This document shows, in pieces, positions 1-9,150 of a stretch of DNA of 64,000 bases; the first letter of the stretch is position 1, and every line of letters starts with the position of its first letter. The DNA comes from Azotobacter vinelandii CA (GTDB lineage: Bacteria > Pseudomonadota > Gammaproteobacteria > Pseudomonadales > Pseudomonadaceae). The position numbers were made by a program, and so were the translations under genes. Location: positions 3,834,501 to 3,898,500 of the forward strand of contig NC_021149.1 of NCBI RefSeq assembly GCF_000380335.1. The letters are read 5' to 3'. The notes under the pieces were generated by a model. It saw nothing but the letters and a program-made list of their open reading frames with translations. It was not told where the DNA came from and did no database searches.

Positions 1-2
1 AG

Positions 3-3000
3 CGGTTCGACATCGGCGCGGACAAGAGCGTGACCTTCCGGCAGCCGGACAGCGGCGCTATCGCCCTGAACCGGGTGATCGGCAGCGATGGCAGCGCCAT
101 CCTCGGCAAGCTGGATGCGAACGGTCAGGTATTTCTGATCAACCCCAACGGCATCCTCTTCGGCCAGGGCGCCAGCGTGAACGTCGGCGGCCTGGTCGCC
201 TCGACCCTGGACCTCGGCAACGAGGACTTCGAGGCCGGCAGCTACCGCTTCAAGGCCAACGGCCGCCCGGCCGGCATCAATAACCTGGGCAGCATCGCCG
301 CCAGCGACGGCGGCTCGGTGGCCCTGCTCGGCGGCCAGGTCGGCAATGACGGAGTCATCCAGGCGAAGCTGGGCACCGTGGTCCTGGCCGCCGGCGACCA
401 GATAACCCTCGACTTCGCCGGCGACGGCCTGCTCAATGTCCAGGTCGACCGGGCCGCTGCCGATGCCCTGGCCCACAACGGCAAGCTGATCGCGGCCGAT
501 GGCGGCAGCGTGGTCATGACCGCCGGGAGCGGCGATGCGCTGCTGAAGACGGTGGTCAACAACGAAGGCGTCATCGAGGCGCGGACCCTGGGCAACAGGA
601 ACGGCAGGATCGCCCTGCTCGGCGACACGGGCCAGGGCATCGTCCAGGTCGGTGGCAGCCTGGACGCCTCGGCCCCGGACACGGGCGACGGCGGCTTCAT
701 CGAAACCAGCGGCGCCACGGTACGGGTCGCCGACACGGCCAGGGTGACCACCAGGGCCGGCACGGGCAAGACCGGCACCTGGCGCATCGAGCCGAGCGAC
801 CTCAGCATCGGCGCCGGCGGCTCGCCGGCCGGCAGCAGTATCGGCGCCGATACGCTATCGGCCAACCTGGCGGCCACCAACGTCGAAGTGGCGAGCGGCA
901 ACGACGGCACCGGCCCCGGCGATATCGAGGTCAATGCCGCCGTCGGCTGGAGTGCCGTCACCACGCTGACCCTCACCGCGCACAACGACATCGATATCCG
1001 TGCCGATATCGACGCCACCGGCAACGGCGCGGGCCTGGCGCTGAATCCCGGCGGCAACGCCGGCTACCGCCTGTTCAACGGCGCCAGCATCACCCTTTCA
1101 GGCAACGGCGCCCGCTTCTCCGTGAACGGCGACCTCTACACCCTGATCCAGGATCTCGCGGCCCTGCAGGACATCGCTGGCGGCGATCCGGGCGGCCGCT
1201 ACGCATTGGGCAACGACATCGCCGCCAGCGATACCGGTACCTGGAACGGCGGCGCCGGCTTCGAGCCGATCGGCAACGGCGAAACCCCCTTCACCGGCAT
1301 CTTCGACGGACTGGGACACAGGATTTCCGGACTGACCATCGACCGGACGACGAGCGACAACGTCGGCTTGTTCGGCACGACACAGGGCGCAACCATACGC
1401 CGGTTGGGACTGACCGATACCAGCATTCTGGGCCTGAGCCGCGTTGGCGGCCTGGTCGGCAAGGCCTCGTCCAGCACACTCGACTCGGTCTATTCCATCG
1501 GCAACGTCAACGGTTACCAGTACATCGGCGGACTGGTGGGGGAAAACAGCGGCCTGATCGCCAACAGCCACGGCATCGGCGCTGTCGGCGGCGAAAGTTT
1601 CGTGGGCGGGCTGGTCGGCAGCAACAGCGGCCAGCTCATCGGCACCTTCGCCCGCGCCAGCGTGACCGGCACGGCATCCAGCATCGGCGGACTGGCAGGC
1701 TCCAACTCGGGCGTGCTTATGGGCAACTTCGCCATCGGCGACACCCTGGGCGACACCCATGTCGGTGGCCTGGTGGGGAGCAACGACGGCGGCATGGTCG
1801 CGGGCAACTACAGCCTCGGACAAGTCGGCGGGAATACCGGCGTCGGCGGTCTGGCAGGCGCCAATCTCGCCGGTCTCATCGCCGCCAACTACAGCAACGC
1901 CGTGGTCGGCGGAAACGTCGATACCGGAGGCCTGGCAGGCCTCAATCTCGGTGGCCTGGTGGCGGGCGGCGGCTTCGGCATCAGCATGCCCGGGGAACTG
2001 GCCAGCCTGCTCGGCCTCGACGGTCACGCTTCGTTCGCCGGCGGTTACAGCATCGGCGGCCTAGCGGAAACGGCCACCGGCCTGGGACTGCCGGGATTCG
2101 ACGACGGCAGGCTTTTCGCCGGCAGCTACAGTCTGGGCAGCCTCGCCGGCATCGACAGCCTGGACGGCCTGCGGACACTCGTCGACAGCAGGCTGGCCAC
2201 GACCGGCCCCGGCATCGTCGTTCCCGGCGGGCTCGCGTCGCTCGACAATATCCGCGCCGCTATTGACGGCATTCCGGGCGATTACGCGAGTCATCCCGGC
2301 AGCGTCAGCGGAAACGTCAACGTCGGCGGTCTGGTGGGATTCAACTCGAACGGCATCGTCGTCGGCGGCCACAACTTCGCCAACGTCTATGGGAATGCCA
2401 ATGTCGGCGGATTGGTGGGCACCAGCAGCGGACTGATCGTCGGCAACAGCGCCTCGGGCGATGTCGCCGGCCGGGCGGAGAACACCGGCGGACTGGTGGG
2501 CTACAACGCCGGCACGCTCAGGACCAACTACGCCACGGGCAGCGTCGCCGGAGTCGACAGGGTCGGCGGTCTGGTGGGCCATAACGTCGGGCATGTCGAT
2601 ACCAGCCACGCCACCGGCGATGTCGCCTCCGGCGGCGACGGCGGCGGTCTGGTGGGCGCCAATGCAGGCCACATCGAAAACAGCTTCGCGCTCGGCAGCG
2701 TTATCGGCGCCGCCCCCCGCAGCGGCGGACTGGCCGGCTCCAATTCAGGCTCGATCGCCAACACCTACGCCTCCGGCAGCGTCTCCGGCCCCAGCGAGGC
2801 CGGCGGCTTGGTCGGCTACAACAGCGGCAGCATCGACACCAGCTACGCGATCGGCGCTGTCATCGCCACTGGCCGCGACGTCGGCGCCTTGCTGGGCAAC
2901 AACGGCGGCAGCCTTTCCAGGAGCTACTGGAACGCCACAACGGCTGGCGGCCTGCCCGGTATCGGAACTGGCGACACCGGCGGAGCCGGCGGCCTGAGCG

Positions 3001-4004
3001 ACGGACACATGATGCGCGAGGACAGCTTCGCCGGCTGGAGCATCTCCGCCAGCGGCGGCAGCACGGCAGTCTGGCGCATCCACGAAGGCCATACCGCACC
3101 CCTGCTGCGCGCCTTCATGACACCGCTGGCGGTCGTCGCCGACGATGTGACCATCATCTACGACGGTAGCGTCTGGGCGGGAGGCAGCGGCTACACGGCC
3201 AGCTCGATAACCCCGAACTTCTGGCACCGCTTTCCGAAAGTCGACCACAACCTGATCCACGGCACCATCAACACCAGCCAGCCGGCGCGCAACGCCGGCA
3301 GCCATGCGATCGACTCGGGCCTCTACTCCAGCCAGCTCGGTTACGACATCGGCTACCTCCCCGGCACCCTGACCATCGACAGGGCTCGGCTGATCCTGAG
3401 CGCCAGTCCGGACAGCAAGACCTATGATGGCACCGTCGCTTCCAGCGGCACGGTCGGAGTCGCCGGCCTCGCCACCGGCGATACGCTCACGGCGACTCAG
3501 CGATACGATTCGGCCGAAGCCGGCGAACGCACCCTGCGGGTCGACGAGGTGGCCATCGACGATGGCAACGGCGGAAACAATTACGAAGTGACCCACCGAA
3601 CCGCCACCGGCTCCATCCTTGCAGCTACGGACAATGGCGACGGCGGTGTGGGGAGCGACGGGGGCATCGGCGCTGACGGCGGCTCCGACGATAGCGGAAA
3701 CACGGGCGGCGGCTCCGACGGCAGCGAAAACTCCGGCGGCAATGGAGGCGACGACGACGGTGGAGATGACGGTAACGGTAGCAATCGCAACCGGCGTGAC
3801 AAGAGCAACTTTGTCCGGCTATCGCCTGCCTATCTGGCTGCCTTGGCAACCAGGGAACCTTGCAGAACGGCGGACCAGCGGCTGGATATTCGGCAACGCT
3901 ATCGCTGCCCCGTGGCAACTACCACGCAGGATCAGGCGGCAAACGAATCTGCCGTTCCCTACGCGATAGAGGACGGAGGCCTGCGCCTGCCGGAAGGACT
4001 CTGA
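3..4004 (+). CDS. Filamentous-haemagglutinin-type two-partner-secretion adhesin (5' truncated by window edge)
   Basis: The frame is open from base 3, so the true start and signal peptide lie upstream. The first ~60 residues carry the TPS secretion-domain signature (VTFRQPDSGAIALNRV, then INPNGILFG), which a TpsB outer-membrane partner recognises. Next comes a beta-helical stretch, then from about nt 1446 to 2910 a run of GLUG repeats (GGLVG/GGLAG followed by an N-S-G-like triplet). An MBG/YDG-like module (KTYDGTV) lies near nt 3415-3630. A Gly/Asp/Ser-rich linker covers roughly nt 3635-3780, and a short tail holds two cysteines 14 residues apart (codons at 3861 and 3906). The paired cysteines resemble the C-terminal anchor known from HMW1/CdrA-type adhesins. 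No TpsB gene follows; it may lie upstream of the window. Likely a secreted, surface-retained adhesin. Confidence 0.9.
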   Translation, partial: RFDIGADKSVTFRQPDSGAIALNRVIGSDGSAILGKLDANGQVFLINPNGILFGQGASVNVGGLVASTLDLGNEDFEAGSYRFKANGRPAGINNLGSIAASDGGSVALLGGQVGNDGVIQAKLGTVVLAAGDQITLDFAGDGLLNVQVDRAAADALAHNGKLIAADGGSVVMTAGSGDALLKTVVNNEGVIEARTLGNRNGRIALLGDTGQGIVQVGGSLDASAPDTGDGGFIETSGATVRVADTARVTTRAGTGKTGTWRIEPSDLSIGAGGSPAGSSIGADTLSANLAATNVEVASGNDGTGPGDIEVNAAVGWSAVTTLTLTAHNDIDIRADIDATGNGAGLALNPGGNAGYRLFNGASITLSGNGARFSVNGDLYTLIQDLAALQDIAGGDPGGRYALGNDIAASDTGTWNGGAGFEPIGNGETPFTGIFDGLGHRISGLTIDRTTSDNVGLFGTTQGATIRRLGLTDTSILGLSRVGGLVGKASSSTLDSVYSIGNVNGYQYIGGLVGENSGLIANSHGIGAVGGESFVGGLVGSNSGQLIGTFARASVTGTASSIGGLAGSNSGVLMGNFAIGDTLGDTHVGGLVGSNDGGMVAGNYSLGQVGGNTGVGGLAGANLAGLIAANYSNAVVGGNVDTGGLAGLNLGGLVAGGGFGISMPGELASLLGLDGHASFAGGYSIGGLAETATGLGLPGFDDGRLFAGSYSLGSLAGIDSLDGLRTLVDSRLATTGPGIVVPGGLASLDNIRAAIDGIPGDYASHPGSVSGNVNVGGLVGFNSNGIVVGGHNFANVYGNANVGGLVGTSSGLIVGNSASGDVAGRAENTGGLVGYNAGTLRTNYATGSVAGVDRVGGLVGHNVGHVDTSHATGDVASGGDGGGLVGANAGHIENSFALGSVIGAAPRSGGLAGSNSGSIANTYASGSVSGPSEAGGLVGYNSGSIDTSYAIGAVIATGRDVGALLGNNGGSLSRSYWNATTAGGLPGIGTGDTGGAGGLSDGHMMREDSFAGWSISASGGSTAVWRIHEGHTAPLLRAFMTPLAVVADDVTIIYDGSVWAGGSGYTASSITPNFWHRFPKVDHNLIHGTINTSQPARNAGSHAIDSGLYSSQLGYDIGYLPGTLTIDRARLILSASPDSKTYDGTVASSGTVGVAGLATGDTLTATQRYDSAEAGERTLRVDEVAIDDGNGGNNYEVTHRTATGSILAATDNGDGGVGSDGGIGADGGSDDSGNTGGGSDGSENSGGNGGDDDGGDDGNGSNRNRRDKSNFVRLSPAYLAALATREPCRTADQRLDIRQRYRCPVATTTQDQAANESAVPYAIEDGGLRLPEGL
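1446..2910 (+). repeat. GLUG repeat array inside the adhesin
   Basis: About 14 clear GGLVG/GGLAG units plus two degenerate ones recur every 25-35 codons, each followed by a spacer of the type N-x-Y-A-x-G-x-V-x-G. The rhythm breaks between about nt 1935 and 2325, where roughly 130 codons of leucine-rich, less repetitive sequence (containing LASLLGLDGHAS) replace it. GLUG repeats are known from bacterial surface proteins and IgA-protease-type adhesins. Confidence 0.85.
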
Positions 4005-4329
4005 TCGATGCAACGCGGCCGGCACTCTTGCCGCCGGCCGCAGTGCAGCCAACGCCGAGGCATCGTCCCATGCTGAACGACACGGCCCGCAGCGATAGCG
4101 ATATGGAAAAAAAGAGATCGAGCGAATGGCCAGAGCCAGCCTTCGTGGAGTAAGAGAAAATTCACTTAGACTTTCGGACAAAAAGCCTTGAGTTCGCCAG
4201 CCATACAAGCCAGTATGACAACCGAACAGCAATGCAGGTTCCCGTGGGGCTGCATCGTGCGGTCAGCTGGCCCCTGCTGATAGCCAGCTGCCGGTAACGC
4301 GGAAAAAGTACGCGCAGCGTACGGTTGGA
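4005..4329. other. Intergenic stretch, no gene recognised
   Basis: This 325-bp stretch follows the adhesin stop. A 27-codon open frame (4070-4153, +) has no recognisable Shine-Dalgarno sequence or homology, and I do not call it. No convincing terminator hairpin is visible. Confidence 0.4.
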
Positions 4330-4560
4330 TCAGTTGGATCCTTTCAGGCCCTGCGACAAGCCGAAGAGGAGCAACATCAGATCCTGATCCGGGCGGATCT
4401 GCGCGGAAGTACCCCTGGCATTGGGGGGGAGTGGGCAATGATCGAGATCGCTACTGGCGCTGATCACGCCGGGCGCGGGCTCGTGCCAAGCTCCCACGGC
4501 CAGGGAAGCAACGGCCAAGGAACCGACAAAAAACAGGCTTCGAGCGACTGCTAGTTTCAT
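4330..4560 (-). CDS. Small exported protein of unknown function
   Basis: The 76-residue product begins MKLAVARSLFFVGSLAVAS, a typical Sec signal peptide (basic n-region, hydrophobic core, small residues up to about position 20). The mature part is about 55 residues, ends DLMLLLFGLSQGLKGSN and has a single cysteine. I chose the ATG at 4560 because GGGGAT sits about 6-7 nt upstream. An in-frame ATG at 4569 is also possible but has its purine run too close. It stands alone between the adhesin and a periplasmic binding protein. Family not recognised. Confidence 0.45.
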   Translation of the reverse strand: MKLAVARSLFFVGSLAVASLAVGAWHEPAPGVISASSDLDHCPLPPNARGTSAQIRPDQDLMLLLFGLSQGLKGSN

Positions 4561-4605
4561 TCTTGTCATCCCCTGCTTGTGTTTGCTCGCATACATGTCT
4601 AACAA

Positions 4606-5119
4606 GTTAGATCACCTGTAGCCTTGCTGCCTTGATCCATGGCAACAAAACGCCGGGTGGTAGGGGAATATGCACTGCCTGTGCCGCCCTGTCGCAGTCT
4701 TGGGCTTTTCTAGGTGGACTCCTTCCTGCAACGTCCGGCGATCATGGAGCGCTTGTACGCAGAGAAGGAACGAAACCAAGGAAAATGCTCGGAAACTTCG
4801 TGTCACAGCCTGCCGGACAGTAGAGTGGCCGGAGAAAACAGCGCATCGGCGGTCTGCCTCGTCGCACCGGCCCAGCCGCCTCCAAACACCGTCAAAATGC
4901 GTCATGACAGTGCGTCCTGCCACTTGACGGTGCAAGAACGCTCAGAGCATCGCCAAGCCCGGACCACTTTCCGGAGTACTCATGAACGCTTAGCTTGATG
5001 GACGGCGGACCTCCAACTTCAATAGGTTTTCCGGTCGCCAGCCAGTCTCCAATGCCACTGGGTCAGGGCCGCCAGGTCGAGCGCATGCCGTTCGAACAAC
5101 GAAGCCTGAAGGATGTGCT
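4606..5119. other. Intergenic region upstream of the binding-protein gene
   Basis: This 514-bp stretch has several overlapping short open frames on both strands, none with a plausible ribosome-binding site plus protein-like composition. The only supported element is AAGGA at 5109-5113, which serves the next gene. I see nothing else in it. Confidence 0.4.
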
Positions 5120-6142
5120 TTGAAAAGATGGCTATCGTTTCACTTTCTTTGCCATGCTGCCGGCTTGCTTTCCGGGCTGCTCTCAGCCCCCCTTGGCAGC
5201 GCCGAGCCCCTGCAGTTTGCACTGATCGCCAAACGGGTCGACCATCGCTTCTTCATTCAGGCAGGCGAAGGCTGCGCCGAGGCCGCCCGGACTCAGGGCG
5301 ACACCTGCCTGCTGCTGGGCTCCCAAGGCCCCGAACACTTCCGCCAGCAGAATCAGGCCCTGGAACAGGCCCTCGCAAGGGATCTGGACGGTATCGCCCT
5401 GTCGGTGACCCATTCGAAATGGCTGGCCACCCACGCCTTGCAACGGTTGGATAAGACGCCGCTGATCACCTTCGACTCGGATCTGGAGCCCATGGAGCAA
5501 CACCTGCGCAAGGGCTACGTCGGGCTCGACAACCTGGCCTTCGGCCAGCAATTGGCCATGCTGCTCCAGCGCTTCAGACCACAGGGCGGCAAGTTATGCA
5601 TCCTGACCGACAGCCCCCAGCAGGCCAATCATCGGAAGCGTATCCAGGGCATTCGCCAACAGTTGCGCGGCACCCAGGCCAGCGATGGAGGAAGCGGTCG
5701 CCTGAACGGAGAAAACGGCTGGAGCGAACCGAACCGTTGCCCGCTCTACCGCGCCGAGAACCTGGAAAATGCCGTACTTCAATTGGCCGCTCTGCTGCAT
5801 GCCAGCCAGATCGACGCCGTCATCAGCACTGGCAGTTGGCCAATCCACGAGCCACGGACCTATCGTCGAAGACTTGGCCCACTGCTCGCCGAACTCGCGG
5901 CGAGAGGAAGCGCTCCGACCATCGTCATCGCGACGAACGAGCCGGATGCGGCCCAGCGGGCACTGCTCGACGACGGCCTGGCCCAAGCCTACCTTGGCAT
6001 GGAGGGCCGCGAGATCGGCCGGCAGAGCTACTGGATGCTGAAGCGTCTGGCGCGAGGCGAGCCCATCGCCCGGGAGGTGCTCATCGATCACTATGCCATC
6101 CACTTGCCCGGGGCATCGCCGCAGTTCCCCGCGCGCCCCTGA
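5120..6142 (+). CDS. Periplasmic sugar-binding-type protein (Peripla_BP_4/LacI-like fold), orphan
   Basis: The 340-residue protein has an N-terminal signal peptide (MKRWLSFHFLCHAAGLLSG, cleavage probably near SAEP). It then shows the two-lobed periplasmic binding fold of ABC sugar receptors: a first strand LQFALIAKRVDHRFF, the motif DGIALSVTHSKW, and a second lobe with AVISTGSWP and PTIVIATNEPDAAQRALLDDG. The start is TTG at 5120, fixed by AAGGA at 5109-5113 six bases upstream. No ABC permease or ATPase gene is adjacent. It may feed an unlinked transporter or act as a ligand sensor for a signalling protein; the ligand cannot be told from sequence. Confidence 0.75.
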   Translation: MKRWLSFHFLCHAAGLLSGLLSAPLGSAEPLQFALIAKRVDHRFFIQAGEGCAEAARTQGDTCLLLGSQGPEHFRQQNQALEQALARDLDGIALSVTHSKWLATHALQRLDKTPLITFDSDLEPMEQHLRKGYVGLDNLAFGQQLAMLLQRFRPQGGKLCILTDSPQQANHRKRIQGIRQQLRGTQASDGGSGRLNGENGWSEPNRCPLYRAENLENAVLQLAALLHASQIDAVISTGSWPIHEPRTYRRRLGPLLAELAARGSAPTIVIATNEPDAAQRALLDDGLAQAYLGMEGREIGRQSYWMLKRLARGEPIAREVLIDHYAIHLPGASPQFPARP

Positions 6143-6254
6143 GTCGGTGCTTCCAGCGCATGACGACCTCCCCGCCCATGCGGCCTTGCGGTGGCCCCCC
6201 GCCCCGCGGAGTCCACAAAGGCGCTGAAGCCACCGCCGGGAATGTCCCGCCGGA

Positions 6255-7181
6255 CTACGTGCCGGGCGAGGTAAAGCCATTCCCGCGGCCACGCCTGGAC
6301 ACCATGCCATGCGACAGCATCCGTTTCCGGAGATGACCGACGACGAACGCCGCGCGGGCCGACAACGGCCATTCCGCCCGATGGATCAGCCACAGCGTGT
6401 CGACCACGGGGACGCCGCATTCGACCACGCGGATGGCATCGCTCCGGGCGAAGGCCTGGCGCGCATGCCGGGGAATCACGGTGAAGCCCAGGCCACGGGC
6501 GACCGGTTCCAGGATCAGCGCGACCTGGTTGCTGAAGCCACGGCAAGGCAGGCTGCGCACCCCCGGATTGCCCGGAAAGCGGCGCGCCAGCAGGCGGGTG
6601 GCCATCGCCTGCCCGTCGGGGTGGTCGATGAATCCCAACCGCTGCAGATCCCCCCAGCGCTCCACCGCTTCCCCCGCCGGCACGACGAGTTCCAGCGGCT
6701 CCTCGATGAACGACTCGGCGACGATGCGCGGATCGTCGGGCCTGAGCGTGACCAGGCCCAACTCGTACTGTTTCCGCAGAACGGCGTCCAGCGTCTCGGG
6801 ATCGGGCGCGAAACGGTGGCGAACGACCAAGCCTCGATTGGCCTGCTGCAACTCCAGCAGAACGGGGTACAAAGCGAGCCCGACACTGCCCGGAGTGATC
6901 AGACTGATTTCACCCCGATGGGCGTCGGCATTCGACAGCCGTGCCTTCAGGCGCCTGTCCGCCTGCTCGATCTCCTTGCAGTAGTCCAGCAGCGCCGTGC
7001 CGGACGGCGTCAGCTCGATCTGGCGGGGACGGCGGATCAGCAGCAGCCCGAGCCGCTCTTCCAGATGACGCACGTGCTGGCTGACGGCGGCCTGGGTCAG
7101 GCCCAGGCGATCGGCCGCGCGCGTGAAGCCGCCGCACTCGGCCAGGGCGACGAAAGTCTTCAGCCATTGCGGATTGAGCAT
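6255..7181 (-). CDS. LysR-family transcriptional regulator
   Basis: The 308-residue protein has the standard LysR layout. The winged HTH is at residues ~3-62 (FTRAADRLGLTQAAVSQHVRHLEERLGLLLIRR) and a periplasmic-binding-like effector domain spans ~90-290. It is divergent from the oxidoreductase gene at 7489 across a 307-bp gap, the classical arrangement for a LysR regulator and its target, so it probably controls that cluster. The effector is unknown. The C-terminal tail is Arg/Gly-rich (SRRGRGNGFTSPGT). Confidence 0.88.
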   Translation of the reverse strand: MLNPQWLKTFVALAECGGFTRAADRLGLTQAAVSQHVRHLEERLGLLLIRRPRQIELTPSGTALLDYCKEIEQADRRLKARLSNADAHRGEISLITPGSVGLALYPVLLELQQANRGLVVRHRFAPDPETLDAVLRKQYELGLVTLRPDDPRIVAESFIEEPLELVVPAGEAVERWGDLQRLGFIDHPDGQAMATRLLARRFPGNPGVRSLPCRGFSNQVALILEPVARGLGFTVIPRHARQAFARSDAIRVVECGVPVVDTLWLIHRAEWPLSARAAFVVGHLRKRMLSHGMVSRRGRGNGFTSPGT

Positions 7182-7488
7182 AAGGAATTTTTATCGATTC
7201 GATAATGCGCCATTAGATCAAATATTCGTCACGCCGGCGTAGCCTTGACCGGTCGGATCCAATACGAGGCTCACGTCATGCCCTCCTCGCGGCGTTTTTC
7301 CATCGGCCTGCCGCCGAGCGGTCCGGGCGGCGCCGTCGAGTTCCACGCCGGCCCCACGGGCCGAGCCCGACGAGGGTCCGTTCGGAAATATCCTGAAGCG
7401 CTACAACCACACGCTGATTCCTCCGGCCGGGGCCGGTCAGCGATCGAGTGGACACATCTGCCGGCCAGCACTGGGGACGAAAGAAGAC
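7182..7488. other. Divergent promoter region between LysR and oxidoreductase genes
   Basis: This 307-bp spacer has no supported ORF. An AT-richer segment near 7186-7235 next to the LysR start (TTTTTATCGATTCGATAATG) is the likely regulatory core. No individual operator can be assigned with confidence. Confidence 0.35.
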
Positions 7489-8484
7489 ATGCGAGACGAA
7501 TCTCTGCCCGCGGACTACCGGGCGTGGGTCTGGCGCGGCAGCGCCGCTCCCCTGGATCTGAAACTGGAACGGCTGGCAAGGCCACCGCTCGAAGCCGGAC
7601 AGGCACTGGTGCGCAACGCGACGATCGGGCTGAATCCGGTCGACTGGAAGGTACTCGGCGGCGCGCTGGTGAACTGGCGACCCGGCCATGTGCCGGGTGT
7701 CGACGGCGCCGGTGTGGTGGTGGCCGTCGGGGCTGGCGTGGCGCAGCGGTGGCTGGGGCAGCGCGTGGCCTACCACACCAGCCTGCAGCGTCCCGGCAGC
7801 TTCGCCGAGTACACGCCGGTGGCCGCACGGGCGCTGATGCGCCTGCCCGACGCGCTGGACTTCGAGGTCGCCGCCAGCTTCCCATGCCCGGCGCTGACCG
7901 CCTGGCTGGCGATCGAGAAGCTGCCCGCGCAGCCGGGCCGGCCGATCCTGATCGGCGGCGCGGGCGGCGCCGTGGGCCACTATCTCGTGCAACTGGCCAG
8001 CGCACGCGGCTTCGCCGTCACCACGATGAGCCACCCGCGGCACTGGGAACGGCTGCGAACCCTGGGCGCACAGGATTGCATCGCCGGGCCGCTGGCGACG
8101 GGACAGCGCTGGGTACCGGATAACGGACGCTTCTTCGCGGTCATCGACAGCGTTAACGAAGATCATGCCGAACGCCTGGCACCGGCGCTGCTGGCCAACG
8201 GGCACCTGGTCTGCATCCAGGGGCGCGTGCCGCACTGGCCCTGCGAGCCCTTCGGGCGCGCCCTGTCGCTGCACGAGGTAGCCCTCGGCGCTCTGCACGC
8301 CTTCGGTGACGACGCCGCCTGGGCATGCCTGACCGCCGCAGGCGAGCGGATGCTGGGCGAACTGGCCGAGCGACGCCTGCAGCCGGAGACGCGGCTGGCG
8401 CGCGACTTCGACGAGCTGGCGCAATTGCTGGAAGAACTGCGCCACCGGCGGTTTTCCGGCAAGCCGCTGGTGCGTGTGCGATAA
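7489..8484 (+). CDS. Zinc-independent medium-chain dehydrogenase/reductase (quinone-oxidoreductase-like)
   Basis: The 331-residue protein has an N-terminal GroES-like catalytic domain (GLNPVDWKV, PGHVPGVDGAGVVVAVG) and a Rossmann domain with ILIGGAGGAVGHYLVQLA. This is the NADPH-binding pattern of the QOR/zeta-crystallin branch. The structural-zinc cysteines of true alcohol dehydrogenases are absent. The start at 7489 has an AAGAAGA purine run just upstream. It heads a probable operon with the methyltransferase (24-bp gap) and dienelactone hydrolase (15-bp gap). The substrate is unknown, probably an enone or quinone. Confidence 0.82.
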   Translation: MRDESLPADYRAWVWRGSAAPLDLKLERLARPPLEAGQALVRNATIGLNPVDWKVLGGALVNWRPGHVPGVDGAGVVVAVGAGVAQRWLGQRVAYHTSLQRPGSFAEYTPVAARALMRLPDALDFEVAASFPCPALTAWLAIEKLPAQPGRPILIGGAGGAVGHYLVQLASARGFAVTTMSHPRHWERLRTLGAQDCIAGPLATGQRWVPDNGRFFAVIDSVNEDHAERLAPALLANGHLVCIQGRVPHWPCEPFGRALSLHEVALGALHAFGDDAAWACLTAAGERMLGELAERRLQPETRLARDFDELAQLLEELRHRRFSGKPLVRVR

Positions 8485-8508
8485 CCATGACCGACCGAGG
8501 AAATACCC

Positions 8509-9135
8509 ATGGATGCGAAAGTCACCGAGGTTCTGGAGCTTTATCACGCACGAATCCGCGAGGAACGCAGTGCGCCGTGGCAGGAACCGCCCGGCGGGCA
8601 GGACGGCGGCCAGGACCTGCACATGTACGCAATCGGGCCGGAGACCGGGCAGTTGCTCAACATCCTGGCCAGGAGTCTCGGCACACCGACCATCCTCGAA
8701 CTCGGCACCTCGTTCGGCTACTCCGGCATTTGGCTGGCGGAAGCCGCGCGTGCCAGCGGCGGGCGGCTCGTAACCATGGAACTGCATGCCTACAAGTCGG
8801 CCCATGCGCGTGAAATGGCGGAGCGCGCGGGGCTGGCGGACTGGATCGACTTCAGGGTCGGCGACGCCGTGCGAATGATCGGGGAACTCCCGGACAAGCT
8901 GGACTTCGTCTTCGTGGATCTGTGGAAGGAACTCTACGTGCCGTGCCTGGAGGCCTTTTACCCGAAACTCAACCCCGGCGCGATCCTGGTCGCGGACAAC
9001 ATGCTGCGGCCGGTCAGCGAGGGTGCGCGCGCCTACGGTCGCGCCATCCGCGCCAAGCCGGGGATCGACAGCGTGCTGCTGCCGGTCGGCACCGGCATCG
9101 AGGTCAGCCGCTACGCCCCGGCGAACCCGGCCTGA
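8509..9135 (+). CDS. Class I SAM-dependent O-methyltransferase
   Basis: The 208-residue protein carries SAM-binding motif I as ILELGTSFGYSGIWLA and an acidic motif near LVTMELHAYK. FVFVDLWKELYVPCLEAF and ILVADNMLRP match the catechol/caffeoyl-CoA O-methyltransferase family (Methyltransf_3/24), where the Asp of FVD and the D-N pair bind metal. GAGGAAA precedes the ATG by 7 nt. It is the second gene of the 7489-10038 operon. Methylation of a catechol-like hydroxyl is plausible; the real acceptor is not known. Confidence 0.8.
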   Translation: MDAKVTEVLELYHARIREERSAPWQEPPGGQDGGQDLHMYAIGPETGQLLNILARSLGTPTILELGTSFGYSGIWLAEAARASGGRLVTMELHAYKSAHAREMAERAGLADWIDFRVGDAVRMIGELPDKLDFVFVDLWKELYVPCLEAFYPKLNPGAILVADNMLRPVSEGARAYGRAIRAKPGIDSVLLPVGTGIEVSRYAPANPA

Positions 9136-9150
9136 GGTAAGGAGGAAAAC

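Noticed and set aside
242..3808. Long minus-strand open frames opposite the adhesin
   Set aside because: They mirror the Gly-rich repeats as Ala/Val/Asp-rich sequence with no domain or start signal.
7186..7215. PcaR-like sequence ATTCGATAATGCGCC near the LysR start at 7181
   Set aside because: Only about two thirds of positions match the consensus and the neighbouring genes have no link to the beta-ketoadipate pathway; chance in an AT-rich promoter.
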